Source: Chondrilla cf. caribensis (Eukaryota > Porifera > Demospongiae > Chondrillida > Chondrillidae). From it: a DNA stretch of 64,000 bases. The stretch is taken from positions 2,351,397-2,415,396 of the forward strand of contig OZ026548.1 of assembly GCA_964020155.1 (NCBI GenBank), given 5' to 3'. The translations under genes were made by a program, and so were the position numbers. The notes beneath the pieces are model-generated. The model worked only from the letters and a program-made list of their open reading frames with translations. It made no database searches and was not told the origin of the DNA. Each line of letters opens with the position of its first letter. The first letter of the stretch is position 1. This document shows, piece by piece, positions 11,337 through 24,400 of this stretch.

Positions 11337-12290
11337 CACTAAAGCAAAAATCAATGGAAAGACATTGAGTAATCACAGATTCCACTGACAACATTATCTG
11401 TAGAAACAATTCACTCATTTGACTAACAACACCCAGGAATAGAGGTCTCATCTCCACACCTATACACAGTGGCTTCAGGGTTTTATGTGTCAATAGCACA
11501 ACATGCAGTAATGGCACTCATGTACCAAATTAGACAATGCTCTAGTGAGGATCTACAACTTCAATACAACTTTTCACCATGCTGCATAGAACCTTTAACT
11601 GTGACAATAAGTAAATGTAGTGAGCAACACATTCCAACACATTCCAAATCATGTTGTACATGCATGCTTGTTGTGTACATGTGTGTGTCTGTGTATATGT
11701 GTGGTGTTTGTACACATTTGTTGTTGTGTTACTAGAGGTCTCCAAGAGGAGGGGAAATATCTCTCAAGACACAGGAAATGCCCCTTGCTTCCATCCCCTG
11801 AAAGGAACCCTAAGTGTGTGTAGATATAGTAGATGTACCTTTTACGTTCAACAAGGTGATGTGAATTAATACAATCCCTATATCAAATACATATACAATG
11901 TAATATTATATGTATATAGTACATGCACAAGTGCATGTGTGTACATGTGGATGTGTTCGTGTTGTATTCATTGTTATGGTGTGTGTGTTTTTGATGGGGT
12001 AGATGTGAGAGAGAGGACAAACATGACTGCATGGTACTCAAATGGTGGAGGGTGACAAATTGTTGCTTAGTGCATCATTCTGAACAATTCCAACCAGAAC
12101 CATTGTCAAACTGATCTGACTTTAACTCCCATGTCGTCCTAGGTGGGAAGGACACCCGAGGTGCACCTTTTCACCTGGTAATTATAATGGACATAAGGTT
12201 TTTCCTTGCATGTAACTAGCCCACAGAAGTGAAGTCATGTTTACAACTGGTTTTAGCACTATAGAGAGAACAACGCTATGGTGTGCTCTT
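10900..12290. other. Intronic cassette sequence with (AC)n
   Basis: No gene supported. It holds sequence shared with 43740-44200 and 50340-50820, an AC microsatellite (about 11262-11334), then the cassette blocks also seen at 109-711 and 3330-3960. ORFs of 60-100 codons here are shadows of the repeats. Confidence 0.6.
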
Positions 12291-12301
12291 GGATGTACAT
12301 A

Positions 12302-12978
12302 CGGTAGGCACCAAAATAAACTTTGCGTTCCGTTTCGTCTAAATGCAACTTCGTACTTTTTGCCTATAGCAAAAAAATGAAAATGTAATGAAACAGAACT
12401 TGCGAAAAGACAGAGAGAACGAAATGTGTTGATTTGAACGTATTCTATCAAAGTACAGAACAATTTGGCTAGATACTCGATTATGAAGATCTCATCACTT
12501 TAGTACCAAATAAAACTACCACAAATAGATTCGTCTAAGCATTGGAGACATCGTCTGGAATGAAGAAAATGGTGTTTCTCGATCGATCGATCTAGTGATC
12601 TCACCTCTTGATAAAATTATGACCCATCACTGTTGGAATACGAATTCCTTCTGCTCTCAAATGAACTTGGATAGTGGGTGATTTGATGTCATTTGAATAG
12701 CGAACTAAAATACTCTGCTTTCTTAATGGATATAGACTATGGTTGCTTCATCGCACGTCTCTCCGGAGTAAATCGGACTTGAATGACACACAACGAAATG
12801 TACACACGATCGAAAGTTATGTGTTAGTTAGTGTTGATCAACACCGTTCGTTTTCTGAGGAATAGAACGAAACCAAACAGTACGTACGGATGGAAAAGAC
12901 AAAAACGGAACGATCCGTTCGACCGTTTCGTATTCGTCTGTACGAAACAGGACGCAAAGTTTATTTTGGCACCTACCG
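12302..12978. mobile_element. MITE with long TIRs
   Basis: A 677-bp insertion in the cassette block. Its ends CGGTAGGCACCAAAATAAAC and the reverse complement of 12943-12978 match over about 36 bp with three or four differences. It is flanked by TA. Equivalent positions near 3815, 42235, 46545 and 51690 lack it. No ORF looks like a transposase. Confidence 0.82.
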
Positions 12979-13137
12979 TACTTCAGAAGTTGCGAAAAAA
13001 GTTTCCTCGTACAAACCCCCAACACACCATATTTGATGTACAGACAAACCTGATCTAGAATGCAGCTCATTCTACAAAAAGTGTTGTCTGCAATGTACTC
13101 TCTCAAAAACAGCGTACTATTTACAACACAATATTCT

Positions 13138-13200
13138 GAGGTATTTCACAATCTCCACATGACCACCACATGCAGCAAAATGGAGGACATTCAACTTGTC
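13138..13200 (-). pseudogene. Relic of type A ankyrin exon
   Basis: The same broken piece as at 3973-4036: the central helices of the first repeat survive on the minus strand, with no splice sites and no second repeat. Confidence 0.7.
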
Positions 13201-13410
13201 CTGTGTATTTGTACAAAAAGAACACACAATTTTCATCCTGCACTAATAACTATGATGATGTACAATGTACTCGTATTCAAACACAAAACTGTATTGCAAC
13301 ACTATCACCATGAAAGGGTATGTTGTGCTTGGATAATACATGTATTGGTATATGTTAGATTGGATCCATATTGCATGATGGGGTATGGGGTGTACATGTT
13401 CTCAACAAAC

Positions 13411-13512
13411 CTGTTTGGTAGCAAATACATTAGCATCCATGTCCTCAACTAGTTCTCTCACAATGTGGAGATGTCCATATCTTGAAGTGCAATGAAGAGA
13501 AGTCCAACCATT
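13411..13512 (-). CDS. Ankyrin repeat exon, type B (copy B2)
   Basis: A 102-bp, phase 0-0 exon on the minus strand. It encodes one ankyrin repeat reading NGWTSLHCTSRYGHLHIV then VEDMDANVFATKQ. It differs from the other B exons by a few residues (TSLHCTS instead of TALHCAS). No type A exon precedes it in transcription order here, unlike in the other cassettes. It probably follows the exon at 18367-18468 directly. Confidence 0.75.
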
Positions 13513-13572
13513 CTGAAGGTGAGAATACAGACAATTCAATGCTGATAGTTGGGTCTATACTATAGTGGTTCA

Positions 13573-14137
<565 letters not shown>

Positions 14138-14259
14138 AATACCATCTTGCACAGAAAAAATCATTAAAATCAAAAGCAACACTCAGTTACACTTCATTTA
14201 CAATAATGCTCTTCAATTAACACAATACAATAGCAATACTATAGTAGTTGTACAGGCAC

Positions 14260-14375
14260 TTTTATCCACAGGCACTTTTATCCCTAATTGACAACTTGGG
14301 CTGTGCCCTCGTTCTCAATCAGGCAAAAGTGTATGTATCTTTTCTAGCCCATCTAGGAGGGATACAACAATTACA

Positions 14376-14432
<57 letters not shown>
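14260..14432. repeat. Foldback spacer and (CA)n run
   Basis: The right arm of the foldback described at 10066-10222, then about 55 bp of CA repeat (14377-14432). Together with the TG run at 13576-14136 it makes a large inverted structure directly upstream (in transcription) of exon B2. Confidence 0.75.
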
Positions 14433-14433
<1 letters not shown>

Positions 14434-14436
<3 letters not shown>

Positions 14437-16079
14437 CAACACTAAAGCGAAAATCAATGGAAAGACATTGAGTAATCACAGATTCCACTGAAGACACTAT
14501 CTGTAGAAACAATTCACTCATTTGACTAACAACATGTACCACATTACATATATGGATGATATCTTCCAGGAAAGTGGTTGGAATAACAGTTATGAAAAGA
14601 GGAGAAGGGAACACAATTTAATGTGATGTTACTATAGACAATTCCACAGGGTGGAGATTGATATAAACCCTCCAGAGGGGGAGGAGGAATATTTCTCCAA
14701 TATATATATATATGCCCACAAATATGTGTATAGTGTATGTACAAGTGCATGTGTGTACATATTATTTGAATTGTTCTGTGCTATATCGATTGTGATGGTG
14801 CGTAAGTGGTTACGGTTAGGGTTAAGGAATCTCATTCACTCTGGGGTAGCCTTCAGCCATGATGACCACTACACCAGACACCCAGCAAAGTGTAGGGGAC
14901 AGGTGTACAGGAGAGAGAAGATGAGCAAATGTAGTCAAATGGAGGAGGGTATGAAATTGCTGTGAAGTGCATCATTCCAAACAATCTAATCTAAACCACT
15001 TTTAACCTACTTCAAGTTAAACCCGTGTGATAATCTAGGTGTATGGGAAAGGGCAATCAAAGTGCAGCTTTCTACCTAATGTACATAATATACGTATGTT
15101 TGCACATATGTTGAAATATTGTATAGAGTTGTGGTTACATCCACTATCTACATACTTTATTAAGTTTCAATAATGGGATGGAGACAAGAAGGCATTATAA
15201 TTTCTGCCCTTTCAAAGAAATGTACCCATCTAGCTGGTATTCGTCTTCAACTTCGAAAATGTCTGTAGAAACAATACACTTTAATCATGATCCTCCCCTG
15301 TTCATAACTGTTATTCCAACAGCGTACTTGGCCTCTTCCCTGAAAGTAACCTACCATGCATACATGTGGGTATAATACTTTGTACAAACATACCACACAC
15401 ATGTGTGAACAAGCACATACACCCCCCCACTAATAATACTTTATATTGCACACAAATAACCACAATGATGTACACATCCACATGTAAGCAAATGAATACA
15501 TGCACAAATGTACATTCATCAATGTAGTAGTTCCACCTTCTTGTCAGACAATGCATATACATATGTTTGCTTTATGTGCAGGCTAGTTCCCATCTTATTA
15601 GGATAGAGAACATTTATTGATAACAAGAGATCCTGACACTGAAGATATCACTGAGGAATTGACAGTCAACCACTCTCCAAGACCTATTACATATACCAAA
15701 AACATAGTGACTTCTCTTGTAGCCAAAAAGATTATAATTTTGATACTGGATAGGAATGTAAAAAAGTGCATGGCAGATCTAACTTCACCCCGTTGGGCAA
15801 GACAAGTAAAGGGCCTAATACTCCTCTACCATACCACACACATGCATGCACGAACACACAACACATTTGTATCTACAGCTAGGTATACATATGTCATATA
15901 GGGTTGTCTAAATGCCATTTGGACAAGTACATGAACCTGTACGTACATTGCAGGCACGGATACATATAAATACATCCTGAACACATCTGTAGTGAAATAC
16001 AGGGACACTGCATTTGTCCCTGGATACTTCTGTATACTAATATGGCTCTCCACATGTTGGAAAGTAGACATTTCATTCA
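14434..16079. other. Intron, homologous to 51.2-53.74 kb
   Basis: No exon could be supported on the minus strand. The sequence aligns along its length with about 51165-51250 plus 52160-53750 of the second gene copy. Within it a plus-strand ORF at 15617-15901 (94 codons) has a partner at 53297-53728. The two differ by a 6-bp in-frame gap but many differences change the amino acid, so coding is doubtful. Confidence 0.55.
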
Positions 16080-16083
16080 TTAA

Positions 16084-18040
16084 AGGGCCAGTAACATGAA
16101 AAAACAGGTTGGGCTCAAATGGGCTCTTTTAGTAAGTAAACACTCGTGGTGATGTTTGAAATCGCCATTCTTGCTTACAACGAGAGAAATTCGCCGCTTT
16201 TGTTCCTAAAACGCGGCCATTTTGAATGACGTGTAGTGACATCACAAGAGGAACCATTAATATGTACGTAATACGATTTACTGGCAATTTTTGCTGATTT
16301 TGCTAGGTTTAAACTCTGCATCTCTTAGATTCGGCATTATTTGGAATTAAATAAATGCTTATTTGCTGCTGAAAGTAATAGGGGAGCTGAGGGATAGTTT
16401 ATCTTGCAGACATCCCCAAAGAATGTCGATAAACGAGCTTTTAGTCGAAGTAATTACCCCAAACATGATGTAACTGGAATGTATATACTGACAATTTGGT
16501 TCATTACAGTGATTATGGATGTCTGGTTGTAGAAAAACATTCATCTGTTGGATTCCCAAGCTCCTCCATCAATGTGAACCACTTACAACCAACATTGCAA
16601 AATAGATGCAATTGCTGAACACTATTTACAATTGAAATCATATAAAATGTAGACAGTGGTACACCAAATGCAATAATCACAGTATAACAATTTATAACTA
16701 AACATTAATGTTAAAATGACTGACATACTGGTCGAATGGAAATTCTGAGATGATAATTCGATGTTTTTCGCTATAAATTAGAAAAGTGTCGTGAATAACG
16801 CGCTACGATTCATGTGCATACCGTGTAGTGTTAGCCAGTCTGCAAATACCTAGCCAGGGTCCTCTTTTAAGTCACCCTATGACCTCGATCAGTCATTTGC
16901 CGCGATGGGTTCGAACGGATAAGACTCCATTAAAATCGTTGCAGGAATACTCGAATCATCGTTATCATCCGCACTAACATCATTTAACTCTACTGAAGTG
17001 CTCATTTCGGCTTTGCTGTTAAAAGAAAGGCCATTTGGACCACTAAATTCGTTCCTCTTATTAGCGATTCCTGAGAAATTATTAAAATCCTTTTATAGGC
17101 ATCTTTATTCTAATTTTCATCTTTTAGAATATTTAAGATATTCTATAGTTTTTATTCGATGAAAATCGGTTCAGTAGAAACCAAGATATGGGCTTCAAAA
17201 GGCAACCGATTAGCGGTACGAGTCTAACCTGCTAATGATATTCATTGCAATAACCACTTGTGGTCACGTGGCTCACCATACTAAAATTAATACTGAAATA
17301 TATGCATGAATATAATAATAAATCGTAAATCGCGTATGAGATCGAATCGATCTATTTTGAAATCAACCTAAAGAAACCGGCAAGCATTATTGTGAACACA
17401 AAATATGTAGTGTATGCAGTGCTTAAATGACATAGCATAAGCATAAGCTGCACCATGGGTTCATATCATGTGAACATAACGAAATCAAAATCCTTGATTT
17501 CCAATGCCGAAGATCGAATTGAAAGAATTCGAAGACGACAGTTAAACAAAGTCCAACTATGACGGAAACGAACGATAGCAGTTTAGAAGCTGAATGTGCA
17601 GCAGTTCGCGCACAATACTGCAAAGAGACCAACTATTGGTTAGGATGTACACTAATTTCGTCGATAATAGAAACCAGAAAAAAGAAAATACAATTAAACC
17701 TATCTTGATAGTAAGCTCAGGTCTTCACTTAAAATCGTACCAAGAGATAAATATATTCGTTCGTCTTTTCCCCCTTGGAAATATCGTGATCACTCGTCGT
17801 ACATTAAAACAATATAAATTAGGAGTTAGGTATTATTTTATATTAGTTACAATATCGTTGGAATCGCTACTCTTATGATGTCATGAAATATGACGAAGAT
17901 GACGTAAACTGGCGTAATTGGCTATAAAATCCTCGATTACTCCCCACCCAAGTGACAGGAGCGAATTCAAACATCACCATTGGTGTTTACTAACTAAAAG
18001 GAGTAATTCAAGACCAACTTTTTTTCATGTTACTGGCCCT
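16084..18040. mobile_element. 1.96-kb TIR element with TTAA target site
   Basis: A 21-bp perfect TIR (AGGGCCAGTAACATGAAAAA plus one A) at both ends, flanked by TTAA at 16080-16083 and 18041-18044. The second gene copy has the intact empty site with a single TTAA near 53740. TTAA duplication is the hallmark of piggyBac-type transposition, although TA with a slightly longer TIR is formally possible. The interior is AT-rich and has no ORF above about 95 codons and no recognisable transposase, so the element is non-autonomous. Confidence 0.9.
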
Positions 18041-18366
18041 TTAAATATGCCATTAAAATTTCCTGTTATATACCAAAGGATGCTCTCTGGGTCTAACAAT
18101 TAGGAAGCATAATAGTTTATAAAGATTGGACATGTTTTAAGGGAGGAGTTTACAGGCTACATTATTCACTAGATGAGCTGTATTTCACATTTAATTTGTC
18201 TGTACATCCAATATGGCAGTAAAATAAGGTCACTCCATGCAAAGTGCTGGAAATGGGTTGTAAATGTTTCGATCAATCACCACTTATGTGCACAGGTTAC
18301 GTATGAAGAGAATCAAATATCTTTAGCTCCATTACATCACAGATGGTGTAGTGAACAACCTCATAC

Positions 18367-18468
18367 CTCTGAACACTGATGTATGTCCAAGCCATGTTCT
18401 TTGACAAGCCAGTCAACCAAGTCAATGCTACCTCCAATTGCAGCCCTGTGGAGTACAGTCTCACCATC
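18367..18468 (-). CDS. Ankyrin module exon 10
   Basis: 102 bp, phase 0-0 (acceptor CTACAG, donor GTATGA). Repeat core ETVLHRAAIGGSIDLVDWL. Its duplicate is at 54074-54175. Confidence 0.85.
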
Positions 18469-21400
18469 CTGTAGGGAAGACATAGTCATAGTACACTGTC
18501 ATGTGAATAATGTAAAATGAGGCAAATCCTAGTGAGATGAAATGAATATAATTTTTTTTAATGCAATATAATGCATGACAAAAGTTAGCTTACCGTTCAT
18601 CAAATAACCAGGAACAAATCACACCACAACCACCTTATCCCAATTCTCCATATTGTGATACATGTGAGTAGTCTATCTTTATTGTTAACTTTACTAGACA
18701 GTAAGTTTCACAGAATTAAAGATGTGAACAATGGGCAGTGGTGGGATGTATCAGGTGTAGACCTGTCAGCAATGTGAGCTCAGAGAATTATAGAGCAATT
18801 ATGATTTGGATATTTTAGATGGCTGTTGTATAGTAAGAAAAAAAACAGAGAATTGAGACGTAAAATAAGGATGTACTTAGAGAGGAGCAAATGTGAGACA
18901 ATTGAATGAAGAGTATTCAAGAATATTGGTCAGTATATTTAGGTGTTTAGGGAGGGAGCAGGGGATTTCAGTGTACACAGGTTTTGCAGGGTGGCCTACC
19001 TCAAGTGAAATTGTACATGTAAAAGAATCAAGTTTGTGGATGAGGCTGAATGTAAAAGGAGTTTGGGTGAGAGTGGTGTAGATGTAAAAAATGACCAAAG
19101 ACACGTGCTGAAGCAGTGAATTCTCTTTGAAATTACAAGAATAAGTTGGGAAAGTAGCAAATGGCAACCTCATGATGGGAGACATCATACATTTACAACA
19201 TTTTTATCATAACCTGAAAAATGCTGACACATTCAAAAACCAACCTCTAGGATTGAATAAATGAAACTAATATTAAGACTCTGATTTACAGAAGAATTCC
19301 CATTTGAACTACGGTACAGATCACAGAAAAGGAAACATTAACTGGGTAAAAGTTAACTTTTTTCGCTAACAAATAACGGTTAACAGTTAACTATTCAAGA
19401 TGGATGTTAGCAACTCTACACGAGAGCCTTGATTTAAACCCCATCAAAAATCTTTGGCATGAGCTTAAGCATTTTCTAAGAACAACGGTGAAGGCATAGA
19501 ATAAGGACAAATTGACTGACGGAATTTGACACTTTTGGGGCCACGGTAACCACGGAGAAATTGTTTGTAACAAATACATTAATCATCTGAGAAAAGTGAT
19601 CCTGAAAGTCATAGAAGTGAAAAGCAAAGCTACAGGCTACTAATAATATAACCTCATATCACTGAACTATGTACATTATGTATGTTTTCAATATTTTCTT
19701 GGTTATTATCTTTTAATAATTGTATGCATTGTATTGTATTGTAATGTAAAACTATAGCTGATGGCGGGACGGAATTCGGTACGCTTAATAAAATAGTTAT
19801 AATATAATAGGCCTGTAGTTGATGATCAATAGTTAGGCCCACATCATAGTGATCAGTATACATAGTAGAGTTAAACATCCATTTTCGGACAGCTGAAATT
19901 TGCTACTTCCTGAAAACTATTTACCAGAAGATTCTTTGAGGATAATAATGCTGGATTGAGGGCTGGTATTTCCAAAAGTGAAGTCAACGAAGGTAGTCGA
20001 TCAAGCTGGCTGGCTATAGTTGAGGGTGTGTACATGATAGGGTGTTTGTTTGTGATTGTACTAGCTGAAGGAGTCATAGAAGGTGTGATAGCGGCAGGTG
20101 TCTGTGCATTTGTGACTGTGGCAGGTGTGTGTGTGTGTGCGTGTGTGTGTGTGTGAGTGTGTTGGCGACTGTGACAGGTGAGTGTGTGTTGGTGACTGTG
20201 ACAGGTGAGTGTGCGTTGGTGACTGTGACAGGTGAGTGTGTGTTGGTGACTGTGACAGGTGAGTGTGTGTTGGTGACTGTGAGTGACTTTGACAGGTGAG
20301 TGTACATTGGTGACTGTGACAGATGAGTGTGTTGTGACTGTGGCAGATGAGGGTGTGTGGATGACTTGGGTGGTGGAGATACTCCCAGGGCAAAATGAGG
20401 CCATAATCGGGGAACGTTCTTCAAACAGCTCTCGAGAAACTTTATTAACGGTGTTTCTTATCTTTTTGCGCTGGTTCCAGACTGACATTACAAGGGGTAA
20501 TTGTTTGGCTACTCTTCTACTCCTTTTCCTCTGACAGCCTTCCAAAATCTGTTCTTTTCCTTCACTGAAACAGTCTCGCCAGCTTCTATATTCCCAGTGG
20601 CACCTTCCTTCCTTTGTATTTTCGTTATTGACTCTAAAATAATAGTCCTTGCCATCATAATGTAATGATCCGTTATCTACATAGCGTATCAAAACTTCAT
20701 CCATTATGAAGCAGTCCAGGCCAAAGTCAAAATAACACCGTTAAACACTCTATCGAGCAATTCACACTCAAAGAGCTGACACTATAATTACGCATGTGAC
20801 GGGTTGCATTATTAGTAACGTAATTACGTAATACCAACTTATGAATGTGATTACGAACCGTTAACTGTTAACCGCTAACCATTAACTGTTGGCATTTTTC
20901 GGTTAACTGTTAACTGAAAAGCGTTAAGCATTAAAAGTTAATATTGTTTCCTTTTTCTGTGATCTGTAACATACAATAACACTATGAATGAACAAGCTAA
21001 TTAACTCAGCACATATCTGTGTGGGGACATACATACAAAAGTAGTTGGTATTAATAGCTTCAGCCACTAACATATAACATACACAGTTGCAATGTTACAT
21101 TAAACAATTTCTAGGACTTGTGTATGTCCACACTTACTTTATTCTTAGCCTTCAAGTCACAGTTGTACTTGTCAAACAAATGTTTCACTAGGGAAAAATG
21201 GCCATGGTCAGCTGCACGAGTCACAGGTCTACGAACTTTTTCCTAAAGTTTAGGAAATGATGATATTGTGTAATCTATTGAGGATCATGGTATTAGTAAT
21301 AGTTATACCACCTCTAGGTCTCGTGTAATGGAAATAAACAGTTAGCCATATAATTGGCAGAGCATCAATCTCAAGTGTGCCCTGTAAGGTTCTAGAGGGT

Positions 21401-24400
21401 TGTGTTCCTGCTGATTTCAGGTTTAATGATGATTAACACCAAAAAAGATCACCATGTACAGAACATAATGTATTGTACAAAGGGTCTATGCTGCAGGTTG
21501 ATGGGGATGAACACCATTGTAGCAAATGTGTAGAGTGCATTTGTGCATAAATTGCGTAGATTGCATAAATTTGGTACATCTGATGATTAATTATTTGGGT
21601 ACAACTGGGTGTAAATGCTCATATACATACACAGGAGTATACTGGGTATACACCGCACAGCAGCCTCTTTGAAGTATAAAAATGTAAATGAAAAATAATG
21701 TTACAATATCCACAAAAACAATAGAACAAAGACTTATAATGAAACATTTCTTTCTGTGAGTAACAGAAAGTAGCTAAAATGAAGAATATCACGGCGTCAG
21801 GAAAATTGTCCGGATTAGAATTAAAATGGATCTTTCAGGGCAATACAGGTGTCACCAGAGTAAAGTGTACCTAGGGATTATAGGGCATTACATTGGTGTG
21901 ATGATTCAATCAAATGAATAATATTATAATTGTTCTATGACAATTGTTTATTGACCCTGGGCAGTTAGGAATTGATATTTAGTTAGTGTTTGATTTGAGC
22001 CTCTGTTTGAAGATTGATAACTTCATTGGCACACTGTTGATGCATATGTGTATACATAATAATATGGCCACTCTGTTTCCCTTGTGACGTTACATATGAC
22101 GTGAAATCATTACACTTATAATTATTCAAAAATGGCTGATTTTACACATGAAATTCTCACAATACTCCTCCTAGTGTCAAAATTTAGTCATGTCAAAGAC
22201 TATAGTACATGCTTTTGTTATGGCCTGCTTGTTGAAGCATATGTGTATGTCCATTCTGTTCCCCTTGTGATATTACATGTGACATAAAATTGCAAAACTT
22301 ATCGTTATAATTCAAAACTGGTTGATTTTACACAGGAAATTCTCAAAATACTCTGTTAGAGTCAATATTTAGTCAAGTCAAAAATATAGGTTATTTGTGT
22401 TATGGTCTGCCATTTACATGGGAAAAATTCTATGTCGTAGGCCCTTCAGAGTAAGAACTCACCATGTCCCATGCATTGGGAGATATACTGAACTGTTCCA
22501 CCATTCTGTCAAATAGGTCAATGTTACCAGTACAGGCGATAGGGAACAGCACGTTTTCCCCAAACTACAAAAATGATATAGTGATACGATCATGACTTAT
22601 TATAGCTGAACATAATTATAATTATAGTACCAGCTAAAAACCAACCTTGTCAGTAACTGGCTGGAGTTTACATTCATCCAAGAGCCAGAGGAAAAGTGAG
22701 GCATTACCACTCCTGGCTGCTGCAAATAACAGATTTTGACCATCCTTAAAATGGATAGAAATTGAGAAATTACTTAACTGTAACAGCAACTGCAACATTA
22801 CACTTAGACTAATATTTAATGTAGTAAGTAGTTTATATTCAACTAGATTCTGTTAATATTTGTTGAAGGGATTATGCCAACTTCTGCTTTAAAATGTGAT
22901 GGATGCTGTAACAAATTTTCATTTCCATCAATACTATACATTTTCCTTTTATTGACTTTCCTTTCATATCAGTAGGATAAAGTATTTCCCAACTCCATTG
23001 CTTCCAGAACTGAAAGTCAGAGAAGATTACTAAAGATAAATTTTCATGTTTTAGCAATTACAAATTATAATAATAATTAATAAACTGAAACCTGACAGTT
23101 CTTTTTATACCCTGCTAGCTGTCCTCTTTGTGGGTACAATGTGACTGTTTGTGAGGTAAATTCCTGTTGCATAGATGTGAGTCTGGATGTACTAATTATC
23201 ACAATAGCATAGTTAAAAGTTAAAACAACAATAATCAATTGCAACGGAAATATCAGCTTCATTACGGCAATCCGAAAATACTGTCATCTTTGCAGAGTTA
23301 ATGACACACAGAATGTACAAAATACCAATCTACCCAATGAGTGCAGCAATAGCTCACCTCAGTAACAGTTTCAATACTACACTGCACCTCTTCTATCAGG
23401 TATTTCACAATATCAATCTGACCTCCTCTTGCAGCAGCAAATAATGGAGTCCATTTGTACTAATCAAAGATGAGAATATTGCAGTTAATTGGTGCAAATT
23501 AGTGTGTGACATTTACTAATGGCAAGTAATATACTATAATGTTGAGTCAATAATACTGACTATTAATATATAGCTGCAATTGTAACCTGAATAAACTGAA
23601 CTTTACACAAAATACCGTAGGGAGGGAAAATTACAGGGAAGAAAATTTCATGAATTCGCACTGAAAATGCATTTTCGTGGTTTTAATTTCGCAACTCGCT
23701 GCCTGTGATTGTGCGTTGTTTCACGTTTTCTCTGTTCATTGAAATCTTAGTCTTTCACGTGTATCGTTAAATGGCTGATCACGGTGACAACGGTACTGTG
23801 GCGATCGGTAGGATCCTATGGCAGGAGGAACGTTTTCGATTCTACGTTCTGTGGGGGGATATCATATCTATAAGGAGATCTACTCTCAGGGTAAATTTCG
23901 CGCAAACAAATTTTCGCACTTAAAATTTCGCGAATTTGAGCCATTCGCGAAAATAGCGAAAATTTCTCCTCGCGAAATTTTTCCGCCCTACGGTATATGG
24001 TAGAAGTGTGAAATAATCATGTTAATTAAATACAATCATCATTGTGGACATTTATTGCCATGATAATGAGTTAAGTATAATTGTGTTATTGCTTTCACTC
24101 TTGTATACTTCCAGAGATGCATGTAATTAAGTTAAAGTTTTTCTAGTAAAAGCTCCTTCCAATTTTTTTAGTAGATTGGCCTGAAAAGTGGTCCGGCAAA
24201 TGCCGGACTTGCTGGACCACTTGCGCCGGCCTTGTGAGGTTGGGAAATTGAAAGTGATGAGCCTATCAGCAATGCCAAATAGATGTTGTGAAATATGGAA
24301 TTACTCAATAAACATATTAAAGACATTGGATTGTGGTATATAAATCTAATGACGATATACCTTTCCTTTCACATTAGGGTCACAGTGGTAGGTGTTCAGT

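Larger units (their letters stand above)
19314..20967. mobile_element. TIR element carrying a FLYWCH-like ORF
   Basis: The insertion is absent from the second gene copy (empty site near 59870). Ends: 19314 GTACAGATCACAG and the reverse complement at 20967, with subterminal GTTAAC-rich repeats on both sides. The target is probably TAC (3 bp: 19310-19312 and 20972-20974). Inside are an intact 277-codon minus ORF and the 3' end of a Tc1-like transposase on the plus strand, so the element is composite or nested. The boundaries may be off by one to four bases. Confidence 0.75.

Noticed and set aside
11209..11517. Minus ORF conserved at 11.2, 14.3, 44.2 and 51.0 kb (MPLLHVVLLTHKTLKPLC start)
   Set aside because: Conservation equals that of the surrounding duplicated noncoding DNA, the 3' part runs into the CA repeat, and no splice logic joins it to the ankyrin exons.
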